The notes beneath the pieces were generated by a model. It saw only the letters and a list, made by a program, of their open reading frames with translations. It searched no databases and was not told where the DNA came from. From Candidatus Kapaibacterium sp. (GTDB lineage Bacteria > Bacteroidota > Ignavibacteria > Kapaibacteriales > UBA4661), in the NCBI GenBank assembly GCA_004292595.1, contig RDXM01000088.1, forward strand, positions 1-61,844: a DNA stretch of 61,844 nucleotides. The letters are read 5' to 3'. The position numbers were made by a program, and so were the translations under genes. Below, piece by piece: positions 61,751 to 61,844 of the stretch (position 1 is the first letter of the stretch; every line of letters starts with the position of its first letter).

Positions 61751-61844
61751 TGCTCCCCAAAATTCGGACAGGTAGCATATGTAAAAACTAAGCTGTATAT
61801 TAGCCGAAAAAAAAGGAGTACAACGATGGCAAAAAAGCGAATGA
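61751..61844 (+). mobile_element. Possible left end of an IS3-like insertion sequence (cut by window)
   Basis: TGCTCCCCAAAATTCGGACA resembles the terminal repeat of IS3-family elements, which often end in a TGxxxCCCCAAAA-like string. About 75 bp later AAAGGAG and an ATG open a frame MAKKRM. The rest lies beyond the window, so no other end or transposase motif can be checked. Confidence 0.5.
61826..61844 (+). CDS. Start of a truncated frame, possibly transposase OrfA
   Basis: Only six codons are visible (MAKKRM), after a strong AAAGGAG. The basic start fits the N-terminus of IS3-type OrfA helix-turn-helix proteins. The gene is cut by the window edge, so identity is a guess. Confidence 0.4.

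Overview
The window looks like chromosomal DNA from a free-living Gram-negative member of the Bacteroidota-Chlorobiota side of the FCB group. Base composition is near 50% GC. The main clues are a secreted alpha-amylase with a type IX secretion (Por) C-terminal sorting domain, a BlaI/M56 (BlaR1-like) pair, a giant two-component propeller histidine kinase, several lipoproteins and outer-membrane-type signal peptides, and frequent starts with weak or no Shine-Dalgarno sequence. A Kapabacteria- or Chlorobi-like lineage is my guess, not something the sequence proves. No rRNA, tRNA or CRISPR array was found. Genes are densely packed on both strands in short operons.

Layout. 0.1-8 kb (mostly minus strand): coaD, a secreted M48 protease, a PD-(D/E)XK-like protein of unknown role, glycogen phosphorylase, a lipoprotein, xseB and an ScfR-type regulator with a palindrome-rich upstream region. 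8.4-13.3 kb (plus): a TPR histidine kinase, two lipoproteins and a solute-binding protein. 13.7-17.5 kb: secD, secF and a Uma2 nuclease-like gene. 17.5-26.1 kb: a flavin reductase, a receiver protein lacking its phospho-acceptor Asp, alanine dehydrogenase, a 1241-residue propeller kinase and a thiolase. 26.2-29.3 kb (minus): an MBL hydrolase, a second copy of the PD-(D/E)XK-like family, an NTF2-like protein and a small beta-barrel. 29.7-36.8 kb: a pseudokinase-AAA-degenerate sigma54 activator-Fis fusion, convergent with a blaI-M56 operon whose protease carries 18 repeats of 26 residues. 37.1-41.7 kb: prenyl synthase, HPr, threonine ammonia-lyase and NamZ. 41.8-51 kb (minus): GH13 amylase, a chemoreceptor, an AMP-forming ligase and GH31 glucosidase. 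51.5-56.3 kb: PBP4, a DnaQ-UvrC(N-half) fusion and a membrane protein. 56.6-61.7 kb (plus): three small heat-shock proteins, a HEPN gene with an uncharacterised overlapping partner, and dnaK. The window ends in what looks like the left end of an insertion sequence.

Functional themes are alpha-glucan use (glgP, GH13, GH31), envelope and secretion (secDF, PBP4, NamZ, proteases), protein homeostasis (3 x Hsp20, DnaK) and signalling by large multidomain proteins that lack cognate partners here.

Three families of non-coding palindromic repeats lie between genes: a ~101-bp element (2 copies, 29 kb apart), an 80-bp element (3 copies) and a 98-bp element between secD and secF. The most unusual items are the pseudokinase/AAA/Fis fusion, the HEPN-plus-unknown pair with its hairpin-rich leader, the Asn-for-Asp receiver, and the paired PD-(D/E)XK-like genes.
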